Shown here piece after piece: positions 39,460 to 49,072 of a stretch of DNA of 64,000 bases; positions within the stretch are counted from its first letter, which is position 1, and each line of letters begins with the position of its first letter. Source of the DNA: Streptomyces sp. V1I1 (lineage in GTDB: Bacteria > Actinomycetota > Actinomycetes > Streptomycetales > Streptomycetaceae); assembly GCF_030817355.1 (NCBI RefSeq), contig NZ_JAUSZH010000001.1:5022501-5086500 (forward strand), read 5' to 3'. Under the pieces are notes generated by a model. It saw nothing but the letters and a program-made list of their open reading frames with translations. It did not search any database and had not been told where the DNA came from. Position numbers and translations under genes: made by a program.

Positions 39460-42400
39460 TCAGGGGCGGGCCGGAGTCAGCGGCGGAACCGGAGCCGCGT
39501 CCACCGATCGTGCAGCTCGCTCCAGGGCACTGGCCAAGAGCGCCAGGTCCGTTGGGCCATTGCCCAGTTCACGTACGGGACGACGGGTCGGCGGATCGCC
39601 CATCCGCTCCCACTCGAGCGGCACCACAGTGGGACGCAAGGTCGCCGTACGCGGAATGCGTCCCGTGACCCGGCCGCTCTGGAACGGCGTCACCCGGCCG
39701 TCCGGATGGCCGAGCCTGCCGCGACCCGGAGCGGGGTCCTCCGGTCCCGGCGAGGCGGGCGGCGCGTCCAGCACGACGCGCAGCCGCGCGCCCTGAGTGA
39801 GCTCCGTGTCCGCGGTGCGGTCGGGGCGGGCGGATGTCGCCACCAGATGTACGCCGAGCCGCTCACCGTCGCGGGCAATGGCATCCAGCGCCCGTACGAC
39901 CGAACCGGCCGCGGGGCGTCCGGGGCTGCCGAGCGCCGGGGCGACCAGCGCGTCGAAGTCGTCCACCAGCACGACGAGCCGGGGGAGCGGGGCGGGCCCC
40001 TGCGCCTTCGTACGAGCGCCGGGGCGCAGCCGGAGCGTTCCGCTGGAAGAAGAGTCCAGGTCGCCGCGCTGCTCGGCGGCGCTCGGCGGGCGCTGGCCCA
40101 CCATCCGGTTGGCCAGCTCGCGCTGCGTGTGCCACTCGGCGAAGCCCACGCTGCCGAGCAACTCGGACCGGCGCTTCAGCTCGGCCCCCAGCGCCTGCGC
40201 GAAGGCCCGCATCCGGACCGGGTCGGAGGCCACCAAGTGCTCGGTGACGTGCGGGAGTTCCGCACAGGCGGCGAGCCCTTCGCCGCGCTCGCCGCCCGCG
40301 CCGTCGACAAGCAGCAGGCCGAGCCGGTCGGGGCGGCCCGCGGCGGCCAGCGAGGCCGCGACGGAACGCAGCAGCTCGGTACGGCCACTGCCGGCCGGGC
40401 CCTCGATCAGCAGATGCGGGCCCTCTTCGATCAGATCGACGGCCAGCGGGCCGTACGGACCCGCGCCGAGCACGGCGGTGCCGTCGCCCGCGGACGCCCA
40501 GCGTGCCATCAGCGATGCGGGCGTGGCGCGGGCCAGGCCCAGCTCGTCGAGGAGCCGCGCGGACCGGGGCAGCGCCACGGCCCTGCCCGGGTGAGCGCCC
40601 GTGCTCCCGCCCTCGGCGCGCAGGGGTGCGAGCGCGCGGCCGAAGCGCTCCGCCCAGGCCGCCGACACCGCGTCCACCGCGCCGACCGTGCCGTGCCCGG
40701 CGGGCTGCCCGTCGGCCGTACGCATCAGGCGCAGCGCGGTCGCCACATCGCCGCTCAGCAGGGCGACCGCCCCGCACTCGCGAAAGGCGAGCGAGGCCGC
40801 GCACGCCGTCTCGTACGTCGCGGCGACCGGGGACGCGGGCGAGGCGGCCGGGGTCTCGGCCAGACAGACCAGATGGATCCCGGCGGCCGAGCCTGCGCCG
40901 GCGAGGCGGGCCGTCGTCTCGCGCAGCACGGCCGAGCCCGGGTCGCCGTCGACGATGACGACGGTGCGGGCCCCTTCATGCCGCGCGGCGGCCTCGGCGA
41001 GGGACCTGCGGTCGGCGCTCGGCCAGCCGGGACCGAGCGGGCCGTCGTCCAGCCTGCGGGTGAGCTCCGCGCTGCGGGCGGTGGCCTGGTCCCGGTCGTA
41101 CGCGAGCAGCAGCCGGCAGTCCTGGCCGTGGGCGGGCCGCAGATGCGGCAGCCAGCCGAGCCAGGCCCACTCGGCCCTGCGCTCCTCCAGACTCCGGGTC
41201 CGGTCCGTGCTGATCAGCACGATCTCCAGGTCCACCGGCGAGTGCAGCGCGGCGAGCTGGGCCACGACTGACCTGGCGAGACCGGCCAGCCGCGCCCGCG
41301 GTCCCGCGAGCCCCAGTGAACCGGCCTCCCGCAGGCCGACGGTCACCGGCACGGCGGGCAGCTCGGCCCGGTCGGCGGTGCCGAGCCGCACGACGAGTGA
41401 CTCGGGATGCCCGGGCCCGCGCTCCCAGAGCCGCGGTCCGGGGCCGAGCGCGGTGAGAAGGACGGCGGCGGGGTCGGGCCAGCTTTCGACGACGGGCCCG
41501 GCGCTGAGGGGCGGACCGGGCTGCGGCGCGACCTCGGCGACGGGCTCCTCCCGCCCACCGGCCAGCCGCCGCGCCCAGGCACCTATGCCACGTCTGCGCC
41601 CGACACCCTGGGGCAGCCGGGTCCCGTGCGCGGGAGTGCCATGCCCCTTGGGCCCGGCGGAGGGAGCCTCGTCCTGACCGTCGGCGGCCCTGGCATGCAC
41701 GGCGTCGCCCTGGGGTCCGCCCGCGGGGTGGCTCGGGTACAGCGTCCCGGCGTCGCCCTGGCCGGTGCTGGTGGGGGCGGACGGGACGTAGGGATCGGGG
41801 TCGTACTGGGTGGGCACGCGGGGGGTGGTGTTGTACGGGGCGGCGTACGCGTCGGGGCCGGAGCCTCCGGGGGCGTACGCCTCGGGGCCGGAGCCGTCCT
41901 TCGGACCGGCGGAGCCGGTGCCGTACGGAGCCGGCCCGTCGGGACGGCGAGGGTCTTGTGCCGGGCCGCCGGGGTTTGAACCGGCCGCGCCGGAGGCGTA
42001 CGGAGCCGACCCCTCACGGCCGAGACCGCCCTGCCCCGACCCTGCAGCGGCTGAGCCGCCCGGCCCGGAGGCATGCGCAGCCGACCCGCCGCCCGATTCC
42101 GCCGGCCCGTCAGGGCCTTCCGCGCCAGTGCCCCGCGTCACCCGCAGGTGTCCCTCGCCGTCCGGAGCCGTGGCCAGGCCCGGCGTCCGGTCGCACGGGG
42201 CCAGGCGGAGCGTCGATTCGCCCAGGCGCAGCAGCGCGCCCGCGTGCAGGCGGACCGGGCGCGCGCTCACCGGTGTGCCGTCCAGCGTCGTGCCGTTCGT
42301 CGAGCCGAGGTCCGCGACCGTGACGCGCCCGTCCTCGGCGACCGTGACCGCGCAGTGCAGCCGCGAGACGTCCGGGTCGTCCAGCGGCACGTCCGTGTCG

Positions 42401-42834
42401 GCGGAGCGGCCGATCATGATCTGGCCGCCGTGCAGCAGATGGACGCCGCCCGCGTCCGGGCCCGCCACCACATGGAGCTGGGCGGACGCGTCCTCGACCG
42501 GCGACTCGTCATCGCGGGGGACCTGGAGAGAGAGCACCGCGCCGTCCACCAGCGGCGGCTCGCCCAGGGTGCGGCGCTGGGCGTCGAGCCTCTCCTGGCC
42601 CGCGTACAGCACGACCGAGCCCGAGACGTCCGGGCCGGAGACGGCCGCCGCCAGACCGGAGGCCACGGCGGCCAGCGCCGTCCCGGCGGGCGCGGTGATC
42701 AGCACGTCGCACGCGCGCCCCGCAGAGGCCTGTCCCGCGGAGCCTTGTCTCGCTGAGGACTGTCCCGCATAAGCGTGTCCCGCGGCCGCGGACTGCCCGC
42801 TGCACGGCGCGAGGACGGTCAGCCGGATCTGCAT
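39460..42834 (-). CDS. FHA domain plus EccC/FtsK-like ATPase protein
   Basis: 1124 residues. N-terminal FHA domain (about 120-210) shows the phosphothreonine-binding pattern GRS (about 143), SRLH and NGT (STNGTTLDG). A long Gly/Pro/Ser-rich linker (~230-400) contains repeats such as GPEAYAPGGSGPDAYA. The C-terminal half resembles EssC/EccC: degenerate first module (PVTVGLREAGSLGLAGPRARL), then an FtsK-type P-loop EGPAGSGRTELL (about 806-817) and Walker B PRLVVLVDDFDAL. The P-loop Lys is Arg. No transmembrane helices and no ESX genes nearby. It is divergent from pkaA, so phospho-dependent partnership is plausible. ATG at 42834 (MQIRLTV) is preferred over one four codons upstream. Confidence 0.83.
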   Translation of the reverse strand: MQIRLTVLAPCSGQSAAAGHAYAGQSSARQGSAGQASAGRACDVLITAPAGTALAAVASGLAAAVSGPDVSGSVVLYAGQERLDAQRRTLGEPPLVDGAVLSLQVPRDDESPVEDASAQLHVVAGPDAGGVHLLHGGQIMIGRSADTDVPLDDPDVSRLHCAVTVAEDGRVTVADLGSTNGTTLDGTPVSARPVRLHAGALLRLGESTLRLAPCDRTPGLATAPDGEGHLRVTRGTGAEGPDGPAESGGGSAAHASGPGGSAAAGSGQGGLGREGSAPYASGAAGSNPGGPAQDPRRPDGPAPYGTGSAGPKDGSGPEAYAPGGSGPDAYAAPYNTTPRVPTQYDPDPYVPSAPTSTGQGDAGTLYPSHPAGGPQGDAVHARAADGQDEAPSAGPKGHGTPAHGTRLPQGVGRRRGIGAWARRLAGGREEPVAEVAPQPGPPLSAGPVVESWPDPAAVLLTALGPGPRLWERGPGHPESLVVRLGTADRAELPAVPVTVGLREAGSLGLAGPRARLAGLARSVVAQLAALHSPVDLEIVLISTDRTRSLEERRAEWAWLGWLPHLRPAHGQDCRLLLAYDRDQATARSAELTRRLDDGPLGPGWPSADRRSLAEAAARHEGARTVVIVDGDPGSAVLRETTARLAGAGSAAGIHLVCLAETPAASPASPVAATYETACAASLAFRECGAVALLSGDVATALRLMRTADGQPAGHGTVGAVDAVSAAWAERFGRALAPLRAEGGSTGAHPGRAVALPRSARLLDELGLARATPASLMARWASAGDGTAVLGAGPYGPLAVDLIEEGPHLLIEGPAGSGRTELLRSVAASLAAAGRPDRLGLLLVDGAGGERGEGLAACAELPHVTEHLVASDPVRMRAFAQALGAELKRRSELLGSVGFAEWHTQRELANRMVGQRPPSAAEQRGDLDSSSSGTLRLRPGARTKAQGPAPLPRLVVLVDDFDALVAPALGSPGRPAAGSVVRALDAIARDGERLGVHLVATSARPDRTADTELTQGARLRVVLDAPPASPGPEDPAPGRGRLGHPDGRVTPFQSGRVTGRIPRTATLRPTVVPLEWERMGDPPTRRPVRELGNGPTDLALLASALERAARSVDAAPVPPLTPARP

Positions 42835-43291
42835 CGCCGTCAGCAATCCCTTCTGCGCGGGGTACCCGGCAGGGGAGCCGCCCTGTGATCGCCCCCACCC
42901 GGCAGGTCGGCACGCAGCGCGAGGCTCCCTCCCTCACGACTCCGTGCTGAGGGCATCCTCGCACCTGCCACTGACAACACGCCCGGGGACCACCGGTAAG
43001 TGATCTTGAATGGTCGGCTCTGGACGTAAAAATGCCTGGTTGGGATCTGATCCGGAAACGGGAGTGATGTGCGCGGCACGGCCGTTCGGCAACCATCCGT
43101 ACGATGCCCGCGTCTTTCCTTCGAACACCGCTGGGCAGGCGAGGGGACGGACAAACGGACAACGGGACAGGCAACTGGACGGACGACAGGCCGGTGTCCC
43201 GTCCGGCGGCACTAAAGTGGGTCGGACACCCGGACAGGGCACAGCGTCCCGGGGACCACGCAAGGACCACGATCAGCAGGGAGCACATGAC
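42835..43291. other. Divergent upstream region of FHA-ATPase gene and pkaA
   Basis: 457 bases without a supported gene. A relatively AT-rich patch at 43000-43040 (AGTGATCTTGAATGGTCGGC, then GTAAAAATGCCTGG) probably holds promoters. At 43140-43220 short GGACAAACGGACAACGGGAC-type near repeats of GGAC(A/G)G units occur. The pkaA GTG is preceded by CAGGGAGC. I could not define a specific -35/-10 pair. Confidence 0.5.
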
Positions 43292-44950
43292 GTGCGGCCG
43301 GTAGGCAGCAAGTACCTGCTCGAGGAGCCCCTCGGGCGCGGCGCCACGGGCACCGTCTGGCGAGCCAGCCAGCGGGAGACCGCGGGCGCCGAGGCGGCCG
43401 TGGCGGGCCAGCCCGGCGAGACCGTCGCGATCAAGGTCCTCAAGGAGGAGCTGGCGAACGACGCGGACGTGGTGATGCGCTTCCTGCGCGAGCGCTCCGT
43501 CCTGCTCCGCCTGACCCACCCGAACATCGTGCGCACCCGGGACCTCGTCGTCGAGGGCGATCTCCTCGCGCTCGTCATGGACCTGGTCGACGGCCCCGAC
43601 CTGCACCGTTATCTCCGGGACAACGGCCCCCTCACACCGGTCGCCGCGTCCCTCCTCACCGCCCAGATCGCGGACGCGCTCGCCGCCAGCCACGCCGACG
43701 GCGTCGTCCACCGCGACCTCAAGCCCGCGAACGTCCTGCTCAAGAGCGACGCCGACGGCCAGATGCACCCGATGCTCACCGACTTCGGCATCGCGCGCCT
43801 CGCGGACTCCCCGGGCCTGACCCGTACGCACGAATTCGTAGGCACGCCCGCGTACGTCGCGCCCGAGTCCGCCGAGGGCCGCCCGCAGACCTCCGCCGTC
43901 GACATCTACGGCGCGGGCATCCTGCTGTACGAACTGGCCACCGGCAGGCCCCCGTTCGCCGGCGGCACCGCGCTCGAAGTTCTCCACCGCCACCTGAGCG
44001 AGGAGCCGCGCCGCCCCACCACCGTTCCCGAGCCGCTGTGGACGGTCATAGAGCGTTGTCTGCGCAAGGAGCCCGCCGAGCGGCCCAGCGCCGAGAACCT
44101 CGCCCGCGGGCTGCGCACGGTCGCGGCCGGTATCGGCGTGCACTCGTCCTCCGCTCAGGTCGAGGCCGCACTCGGGGTCGCCGCGCTGCTGGCGCCCGAC
44201 CCGTCGCCGGCCCCCGTGCCCGGCCTCCCGGGCGAGGCCGACCCGACACAGGTGCTGCCGAGCAACGCCGGTGCGTACAACCCCCCTGCGTACGACCCCA
44301 ATGGCGCGACCAGCGTCATGCAGCAGACGGGCACCCCGCCGAACGGCGCCGACCCGACCGCGGCCATGCCCCCCGTGCCTCCGGGCCCGCCGCGTCCCGA
44401 GGATCCGCACCCCTGGCAGTCCCAGCTCCAGGCGGCGCGCGACCGCAACGAACAGACGCAGGTCCAGTACCTCGACCCGAGCCAGGACCCGCTGCGCCGT
44501 CGCCCGCAGCGCCAGCAGCAGCGGCCCCAGCAGCCGCCGCAGCGCCAGCAGCAGCAGCAGCAGTACGCACCGCAGGCACAGTCCCAGCGCCCCCAGCGCC
44601 CGCAGTCGCAGCGGTACGCTCCGCCACCGCCGCAGCAACAGCAGTACGCGCCTCCGCAGCCGCCGCCCCAGCAGCCCGTGCCGCGCCAGCCGAGGCAGCG
44701 CAGCGCCAACCCGATGCGGATCCCGGGCCTCGGCTGCCTCAAGGGCTGCCTGTTCACCGTGGTCCTGTTCTTCGTCGCGGGCTGGCTGATCTGGGAGCTC
44801 ACCCCGCTACAGGACTGGGTCGCGCAGGGCACGAGCTACTGGGAGGCGATCGGCAACGGCATCTCGAAGGTGACGGGCTGGATCTCGGACCTCGGCGCTT
44901 CGGACCCGGGCTCATCGGACCCCGGCACCGGCTCGGCCCCCGGGCAGTAG
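43292..44950 (+). CDS. pkaA: Membrane Ser/Thr protein kinase PkaA
   Basis: 552 residues from GTG at 43292. Hanks-type kinase domain (about 8-270): glycine loop GRGATGTV (15-22), catalytic Lys48 in VAIK, HRDLKPAN (140-147), DFG (164-166) and GTPAYVAPES. A loop of ~20 residues is inserted before VAIK. Then a long Pro/Gln-rich linker (RRRPQRQQQRPQQPPQRQQQ), one transmembrane helix (LFTVVLFFVAGWLIWEL) and a short extracytoplasmic tail. The kinase order and the pkaB neighbour match pkaA of S. coelicolor as I recall it. Substrates unknown; the FHA protein divergent to it is a candidate. The start is set where family similarity begins, with a Shine-Dalgarno GGGAG 9 bases upstream. Confidence 0.9.
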   Translation: MRPVGSKYLLEEPLGRGATGTVWRASQRETAGAEAAVAGQPGETVAIKVLKEELANDADVVMRFLRERSVLLRLTHPNIVRTRDLVVEGDLLALVMDLVDGPDLHRYLRDNGPLTPVAASLLTAQIADALAASHADGVVHRDLKPANVLLKSDADGQMHPMLTDFGIARLADSPGLTRTHEFVGTPAYVAPESAEGRPQTSAVDIYGAGILLYELATGRPPFAGGTALEVLHRHLSEEPRRPTTVPEPLWTVIERCLRKEPAERPSAENLARGLRTVAAGIGVHSSSAQVEAALGVAALLAPDPSPAPVPGLPGEADPTQVLPSNAGAYNPPAYDPNGATSVMQQTGTPPNGADPTAAMPPVPPGPPRPEDPHPWQSQLQAARDRNEQTQVQYLDPSQDPLRRRPQRQQQRPQQPPQRQQQQQQYAPQAQSQRPQRPQSQRYAPPPPQQQQYAPPQPPPQQPVPRQPRQRSANPMRIPGLGCLKGCLFTVVLFFVAGWLIWELTPLQDWVAQGTSYWEAIGNGISKVTGWISDLGASDPGSSDPGTGSAPGQ

Positions 44951-45172
44951 CCACTGAGTAGCTTTGTCGACTTCCATGGGGTGATTTCCCCCGCAGAAGT
45001 GAAGGTTGGCGCCATCCGGGGCACACAGCCCCCGGATGCCCGCGTACGTTACTCGGGTGCGCCTCGCGTGTCCCCGTCGGTCACGGTGCCTGGCCTGCTT
45101 TTCGGGCCGGGGGTCCGGGGGTTGTCCCCCGGGTGGACACAGCGGGCAACGCCAGCCGCTGAGGGAGCAGTC

Positions 45173-46453
45173 TTGGCACGGAATATCGGCAGCCGGTACA
45201 CGGCCCACCAGATCCTGGGGCGGGGCAGCGCCGGCACGGTGTGGCTCGGCGAGGGGCCCGAAGGCCCCGTCGCCATCAAGCTGTTGCGTGAGGACCTGGC
45301 ATCAGACCAGGAACTGGTCGGACGCTTCGTGCAGGAGCGCACCGCCCTGCTCGGACTTGAGCACCCCAGGGTCGTCGGAGTCCGCGACCTCGTCGTCGAC
45401 GGCAACGACCTGGCGCTCGTCATGGATCTCGTCCGCGGCACCGATCTGCGCACCCGTCTCGACCGGGAGCGCCGACTCGCCCCCGAGGCGGCGGTCGCGA
45501 TCATCGCGGACGTCGCCGACGGCCTCGCCGCCGCGCACGCCGCCGGGGTCGTCCACCGCGACGTCAAGCCCGAGAACATCCTTCTCGACATGGAGGGCCC
45601 GCTCGGCCCCGCAGGATCCCACCCGGCGCTGCTCACCGACTTCGGCGTCGCCAAGCTGATCGACACCCCGCGCCGCACCAAGGCGCTGCGCCCCACCGGC
45701 GCGAACCCGCAGAACCCGCCGAACCCGTCGGGCATCATCGGCACCCCCGACTACATCGCCCCGGAGATCGTCGAGGGCCTGCCGCCCCGGGCCGCGGTCG
45801 ATATCTACGCCCTCGCCACCGTGCTGTACGAGCTCCTCGCCGGCTTCACGCCCTTCGGCGGCGGCCACCCCGGCGCGGTCCTGCGCCGCCATGTCACCGA
45901 GACCGTGGTCCCCCTCCCGGGCATTCCCGACGAGCTGTGGCAGCTCATCGTCCAGTGCCTGGCGAAGGCCCCCGCCTCCCGTCTGCGCGCCTCCGAGCTG
46001 GCTACCCGCCTGCACGACCTGCTCCCGCTCCTCGCCGGCATGCCGCCGCTCGACGTCGACGAGCCGGACGCCGAGCCACCCTCGGAGCCCTACGAGGACG
46101 TGGTGCCGGCCACCCCCGGCGAACCCCGCCGCCGCGGCGCCGTCCCCCTCGTCCCCGGCGCAGCCCCCGCGGACTCCAACCGTGACACCCACACCTCGAT
46201 GCGCGTCCCGGCCCCGGACGAGCTCGCGGGCGGCGCCCGCGGCACGGCCCGCGCCCCTCGCACTCCCGGCCAGCGGCGCCCGGGATCGGCCCGTCACAAG
46301 TCCGACGCGGTCCGCAAGCGCCGCATCACCCTGGGTGTCGCGGCGCTCGCGGTGGCGGCTGCGGTGGGCGTCGGCGGCTGGCTGGCCACGAGCGACGACG
46401 GCACGGACGCGCCCCCGCAGGACTCGAAGCAGTCGGCACCCGCGGAACCCTAG
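45173..46453 (+). CDS. pkaB: Ser/Thr protein kinase PkaB
   Basis: 426 residues from a TTG start with GAGGGAG just upstream; the kinase domain begins eight residues later. Glycine loop GRGSAGTV (16-23), Lys36 in [12 protein letters not shown] (128-135), DFG (156-158) and GTPDYIAPE. The activation segment carries an unusual Pro-rich stretch, [16 protein letters not shown] ~90-residue acidic and basic linker leads to one transmembrane helix ([19 protein letters not shown], about 383-401) and a short tail. It is a second PASTA-less kinase immediately behind pkaA, likely a duplicate that has diverged in the linker. 222 bases separate the genes. Confidence 0.9.
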   Translation: MARNIGSRYTAHQILGRGSAGTVWLGEGPEGPVAIKLLREDLASDQELVGRFVQERTALLGLEHPRVVGVRDLVVDGNDLALVMDLVRGTDLRTRLDRERRLAPEAAVAIIADVADGLAAAHAAGVVHRDVKPENILLDMEGPLGPAGSHPALLTDFGVAKLIDTPRRTKALRPTGANPQNPPNPSGIIGTPDYIAPEIVEGLPPRAAVDIYALATVLYELLAGFTPFGGGHPGAVLRRHVTETVVPLPGIPDELWQLIVQCLAKAPASRLRASELATRLHDLLPLLAGMPPLDVDEPDAEPPSEPYEDVVPATPGEPRRRGAVPLVPGAAPADSNRDTHTSMRVPAPDELAGGARGTARAPRTPGQRRPGSARHKSDAVRKRRITLGVAALAVAAAVGVGGWLATSDDGTDAPPQDSKQSAPAEP

Positions 46454-46491
46454 GGGGTCGGGGTGTCGCGCCCAGCCGTTACGCTGGACGC

Positions 46492-47598
46492 GTGGCAGTC
46501 GTCGATGTATCCGAAGAGCTGAAGTCCCTCTCCTCGACCATGGGGTCGATCGAGGCCGTCCTGGACCTCGAGAAGATGAGGGCAGATATTGCCGTGCTCG
46601 AGGAGCAGGCCGCGGCCCCGTCCCTCTGGGACGACCCGGAGGCGGCGCAGAAGATCACCAGCAAGCTTTCGCACCTCCAGGCCGAGCTTCGCAAGACCGA
46701 GGCGCTCCGTAACCGGATCGACGACCTGAGCGTGCTCTTCGAGCTCGCCGAGACCGAGGACGACGCGGACACCCTCGCCGAGGCAGAGTCCGAGCTCACC
46801 GACGTCCGCAAGGCGCTGGACGAGATGGAAGTACGCACGCTCCTGTCCGGTGAGTACGACGAGCGCGAGGCGCTGGTCAACATCCGCGCCGAGGCCGGCG
46901 GCGTCGACGCCTCCGACTTCGCCGAGCGCCTGCAGCGTATGTATCTGCGCTGGGCCGAGCGCCACGGCCACTCCACCGAGGTCTACGAAACGTCGTACGC
47001 CGAAGAGGCCGGCATCAAGTCGACCACCTTCGTGGTGAAGGCGCCGTACGCCTACGGCACGCTCTCCGTCGAGCAGGGAACCCACCGCCTGGTGCGTATC
47101 TCGCCGTTCGACAACCAGGGCCGCCGCCAGACGTCCTTCGCGGGTGTCGAGGTGCTCCCCGTCGTCGAGAAGACGGACCACATCGAGATCGACGAGGCCG
47201 AGCTGCGCGTCGATGTCTACCGCGCGTCAGGACCCGGCGGTCAGGGCGTCAACACCACGGACTCGGCGGTGCGTCTGACGCACATCCCGACCGGCATCGT
47301 CGTCTCGTGTCAGAACGAGCGCTCGCAGATCCAGAACAAGGCGAGCGCGATGAACGTCCTGCAGGCGAAGCTGCTTGAGCGCCGCCGTCAGGAGGAGCAG
47401 GCCAAGATGGACGCCCTCAAGGGCGACGGCGGCAACTCCTGGGGAAACCAGATGCGTTCGTACGTCCTGCACCCGTACCAGATGGTCAAGGACCTGCGTA
47501 CGGAGTTCGAAGTGGGCAACCCGCAGGCGGTACTTGACGGTGAGATCGACGGCTTCCTGGAGGCCGGAATTCGCTGGCGCAAGCAGCAGGAGAAGTAA
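46492..47598 (+). CDS. prfB: Peptide chain release factor 2
   Basis: 368 residues. RF2 recognises UGA and UAA stop codons and triggers peptide release. The stop-codon tripeptide SPF (204-206) identifies RF2 rather than RF1 (PAT), and GGQ (249-251) is the catalytic motif. No internal frameshift exists, so the autoregulatory +1 shift known from E. coli prfB is absent, as in other actinobacteria. GTG at 46492 is preceded by TACGCT six bases upstream of the GTG, which could make the mRNA leaderless. A strong terminator follows the stop. Confidence 0.96.
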   Translation: MAVVDVSEELKSLSSTMGSIEAVLDLEKMRADIAVLEEQAAAPSLWDDPEAAQKITSKLSHLQAELRKTEALRNRIDDLSVLFELAETEDDADTLAEAESELTDVRKALDEMEVRTLLSGEYDEREALVNIRAEAGGVDASDFAERLQRMYLRWAERHGHSTEVYETSYAEEAGIKSTTFVVKAPYAYGTLSVEQGTHRLVRISPFDNQGRRQTSFAGVEVLPVVEKTDHIEIDEAELRVDVYRASGPGGQGVNTTDSAVRLTHIPTGIVVSCQNERSQIQNKASAMNVLQAKLLERRRQEEQAKMDALKGDGGNSWGNQMRSYVLHPYQMVKDLRTEFEVGNPQAVLDGEIDGFLEAGIRWRKQQEK

Positions 47599-47615
47599 AA
47601 CGACGCTTTGTCGAC

Positions 47616-47653
47616 AAGGGAACTGCCGCCCCCGGGGCGGCAGTTCCCTTTTT
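47616..47653 (+). terminator. Terminator of prfB
   Basis: A 15-bp stem, GGGAACTGCCGCCCC pairing with GGGGCGGCAGTTCCC, is flanked by AA/TT extension and followed by TTTTT. It is a classic intrinsic terminator 18 bases after the prfB stop. Confidence 0.92.
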
Positions 47654-47865
47654 ATGTCACAGTTGCATCCGCGCAGGTCAGGCAAGCTCACGCATACCGG
47701 ACATCACACGCGCAACGACCTTGACGCTAGTGCGAAAACTGGGAAAGCTGACGCGCGGCATGCGTATCTCTGGGGCGCGTGTGAATGGGGAAGAGCGGAA
47801 CCACCCCCACGAAGTCGCCCCGGGCGCTGCTCCATTGACGATTAGCTACTGGGGGTAGCAGCCAG

Positions 47866-48528
47866 ATGACCAAAAAGACGCGGATCCGTGTGGCGCGAAT
47901 AGCCGCCGGCGCGGTGATCGCTGCCGGTGCGTCGCTGACCGCCGCCGGCGCCGCCTCGGCCGTCGGTGTCGGCATCGACGTCGGTCCCCTCAAGGTGTCG
48001 GCCAACGCCGACGAGAGTGGCATCGACGCCGGTATCGGTATCGACGCCGACCCGACCGAGATCCCGACGGACATTCCGACGGATGTCCCCACCGACATCC
48101 CGACCGATGTTCCGACGGACGTCCCCACGGATGTTCCCACCGATGTCCCGACCGACGTCCCCACGGACAAGCCCACGGACAAGCCGACCGGCAAGCCGAC
48201 CGGCAAGCCGACGGACAAGCCCACCGGCAAGCCGACCGACGACCCGTCCGAGGACCCGACGAACCCGGGTAACGGCAACGGAAACGGCGATGACGGCGAC
48301 GTCGGCACCTGCACCGTCGACCTCGACGGTGCCGAGTGCGCCGACAACACCGACACCGACAGCGCCGGCTCCAAGCCGGTCGAGCAGGGCAAGGCCAAGG
48401 AGGAGCTGGCGGAGACCGGCGCCGCCGAGACCACCTTCCTGCTCATCGGTGCCGCGACGATGATCGCCGGTGGCATCGGCTTCCGTATGCTGCCGCGTCT
48501 CGTTAGTGGCGGTCGCACCGTCGCCTGA
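47866..48528 (+). CDS. Small LAETG cell-wall protein with Pro-Thr repeat
   Basis: 220 residues. A signal peptide (RIAAGAVIAAGASLTAAGAASA, cleavage about 33) is followed by a short GVGID region. Then come 16 tandem four-residue units PTxx (PTDV, PTDI, PTDK, PTGK, at about 63-126). A small Cys-containing segment (GTCTVDLDGAECAD) with two Cys could form a disulphide. The C-terminus has the sortase motif LAETG (181-185), a hydrophobic helix and a basic tail. LAxTG is the class E sortase signal used in Streptomyces (as for chaplins), so the protein should be covalently attached to peptidoglycan. The function of the Pro-Thr stalk is unknown; it is likely a spacer. It converges with the zinc-ribbon gene. 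Confidence 0.88.
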   Translation: MTKKTRIRVARIAAGAVIAAGASLTAAGAASAVGVGIDVGPLKVSANADESGIDAGIGIDADPTEIPTDIPTDVPTDIPTDVPTDVPTDVPTDVPTDVPTDKPTDKPTGKPTGKPTDKPTGKPTDDPSEDPTNPGNGNGNGDDGDVGTCTVDLDGAECADNTDTDSAGSKPVEQGKAKEELAETGAAETTFLLIGAATMIAGGIGFRMLPRLVSGGRTVA

Positions 48529-48573
48529 GCGACAGGCGACAAGCGGTAAGCGACACAGCGCGTAGCAGTACGC

Positions 48574-48611
48574 GGAAGGGCCCGGGGTGCTAGAGCACCC
48601 CGGGCCCTTCC
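48574..48611. terminator. Perfect 18-bp hairpin between convergent genes
   Basis: GGAAGGGCCCGGGGTGCT and its exact complement are separated by two bases. It lies 46 bases after the LAETG gene and 18 bases before the converging zinc-ribbon gene stop, and likely terminates both. Confidence 0.85.
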
Positions 48612-48628
48612 GTATGCCTGAAGCCGTC

Positions 48629-48823
48629 CTATGCGGTCTGGTGCGCGGCCAGCAGTGCCAGGGCCGCGATCAACACCACCAGTAGGGTCAGCAGCGCCAC
48701 CGGGCTCAGCCCGCCGAAGGGGCCCTGCTGCTGCAGTCGCTCGCGGTTCGCCCGGCAGACCGGGCAGCGACCCTCTGTGACCGGAGCCGCGCAGTTGGCG
48801 CACACCAATCGGTCGTAGGTCAT
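48629..48823 (-). CDS. Small zinc-ribbon membrane protein
   Basis: 64 residues. Two CxxC pairs, VCANCAAPV and RCPVCRANR, form a compact zinc ribbon (about 8-25). One transmembrane helix follows at the C-terminus (VALLTLLVVLIAALALLAA). GAGGAGAG precedes the ATG at 48823. Short, well preserved proteins of this form lie beside prfB/ftsEX in Streptomyces; no function is known. The Cys pairs argue that it is a real gene, not a shadow. Confidence 0.72.
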   Translation of the reverse strand: MTYDRLVCANCAAPVTEGRCPVCRANRERLQQQGPFGGLSPVALLTLLVVLIAALALLAAHQTA

Positions 48824-49072
48824 GCGCTCTCCTCCTCCCGCGCGCCGGAGCCGCAGGCGCGGACCGTAAGCACAGTTCTCTCCCGACAACGCTCAGGGAA
48901 ACGCCACTGTTCCCCTACCACTGTGCCAGCTCGCGCGTGTTTCGGCGCGCCCCGCCGGATTGCACCCCTTCCATGAGGGGACAAAATGCGCAACTCATGG
49001 CGTCGACTGCGCGCGCCAGTCCGCTTCGCGTAAGGTCACGCACACCTACTCCCGGCCGACCGTGGTGCACCC

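Noticed and set aside
39460..42834. Type VII (ESX) secretion locus
   Set aside because: No WXG100, EccB, EccD, EccE or mycosin-like genes lie near, and the FHA/FtsK-like protein has no membrane helices.
46492..47598. RF2 programmed frameshift
   Set aside because: The frame is continuous from the start to GGQ; no in-frame stop or shift site is present.
48052..48243. 12-bp tandem repeats as a possible CRISPR-like array
   Set aside because: The period is 12 bases, in frame and coding PTxx units; there are no spacers or cas genes.
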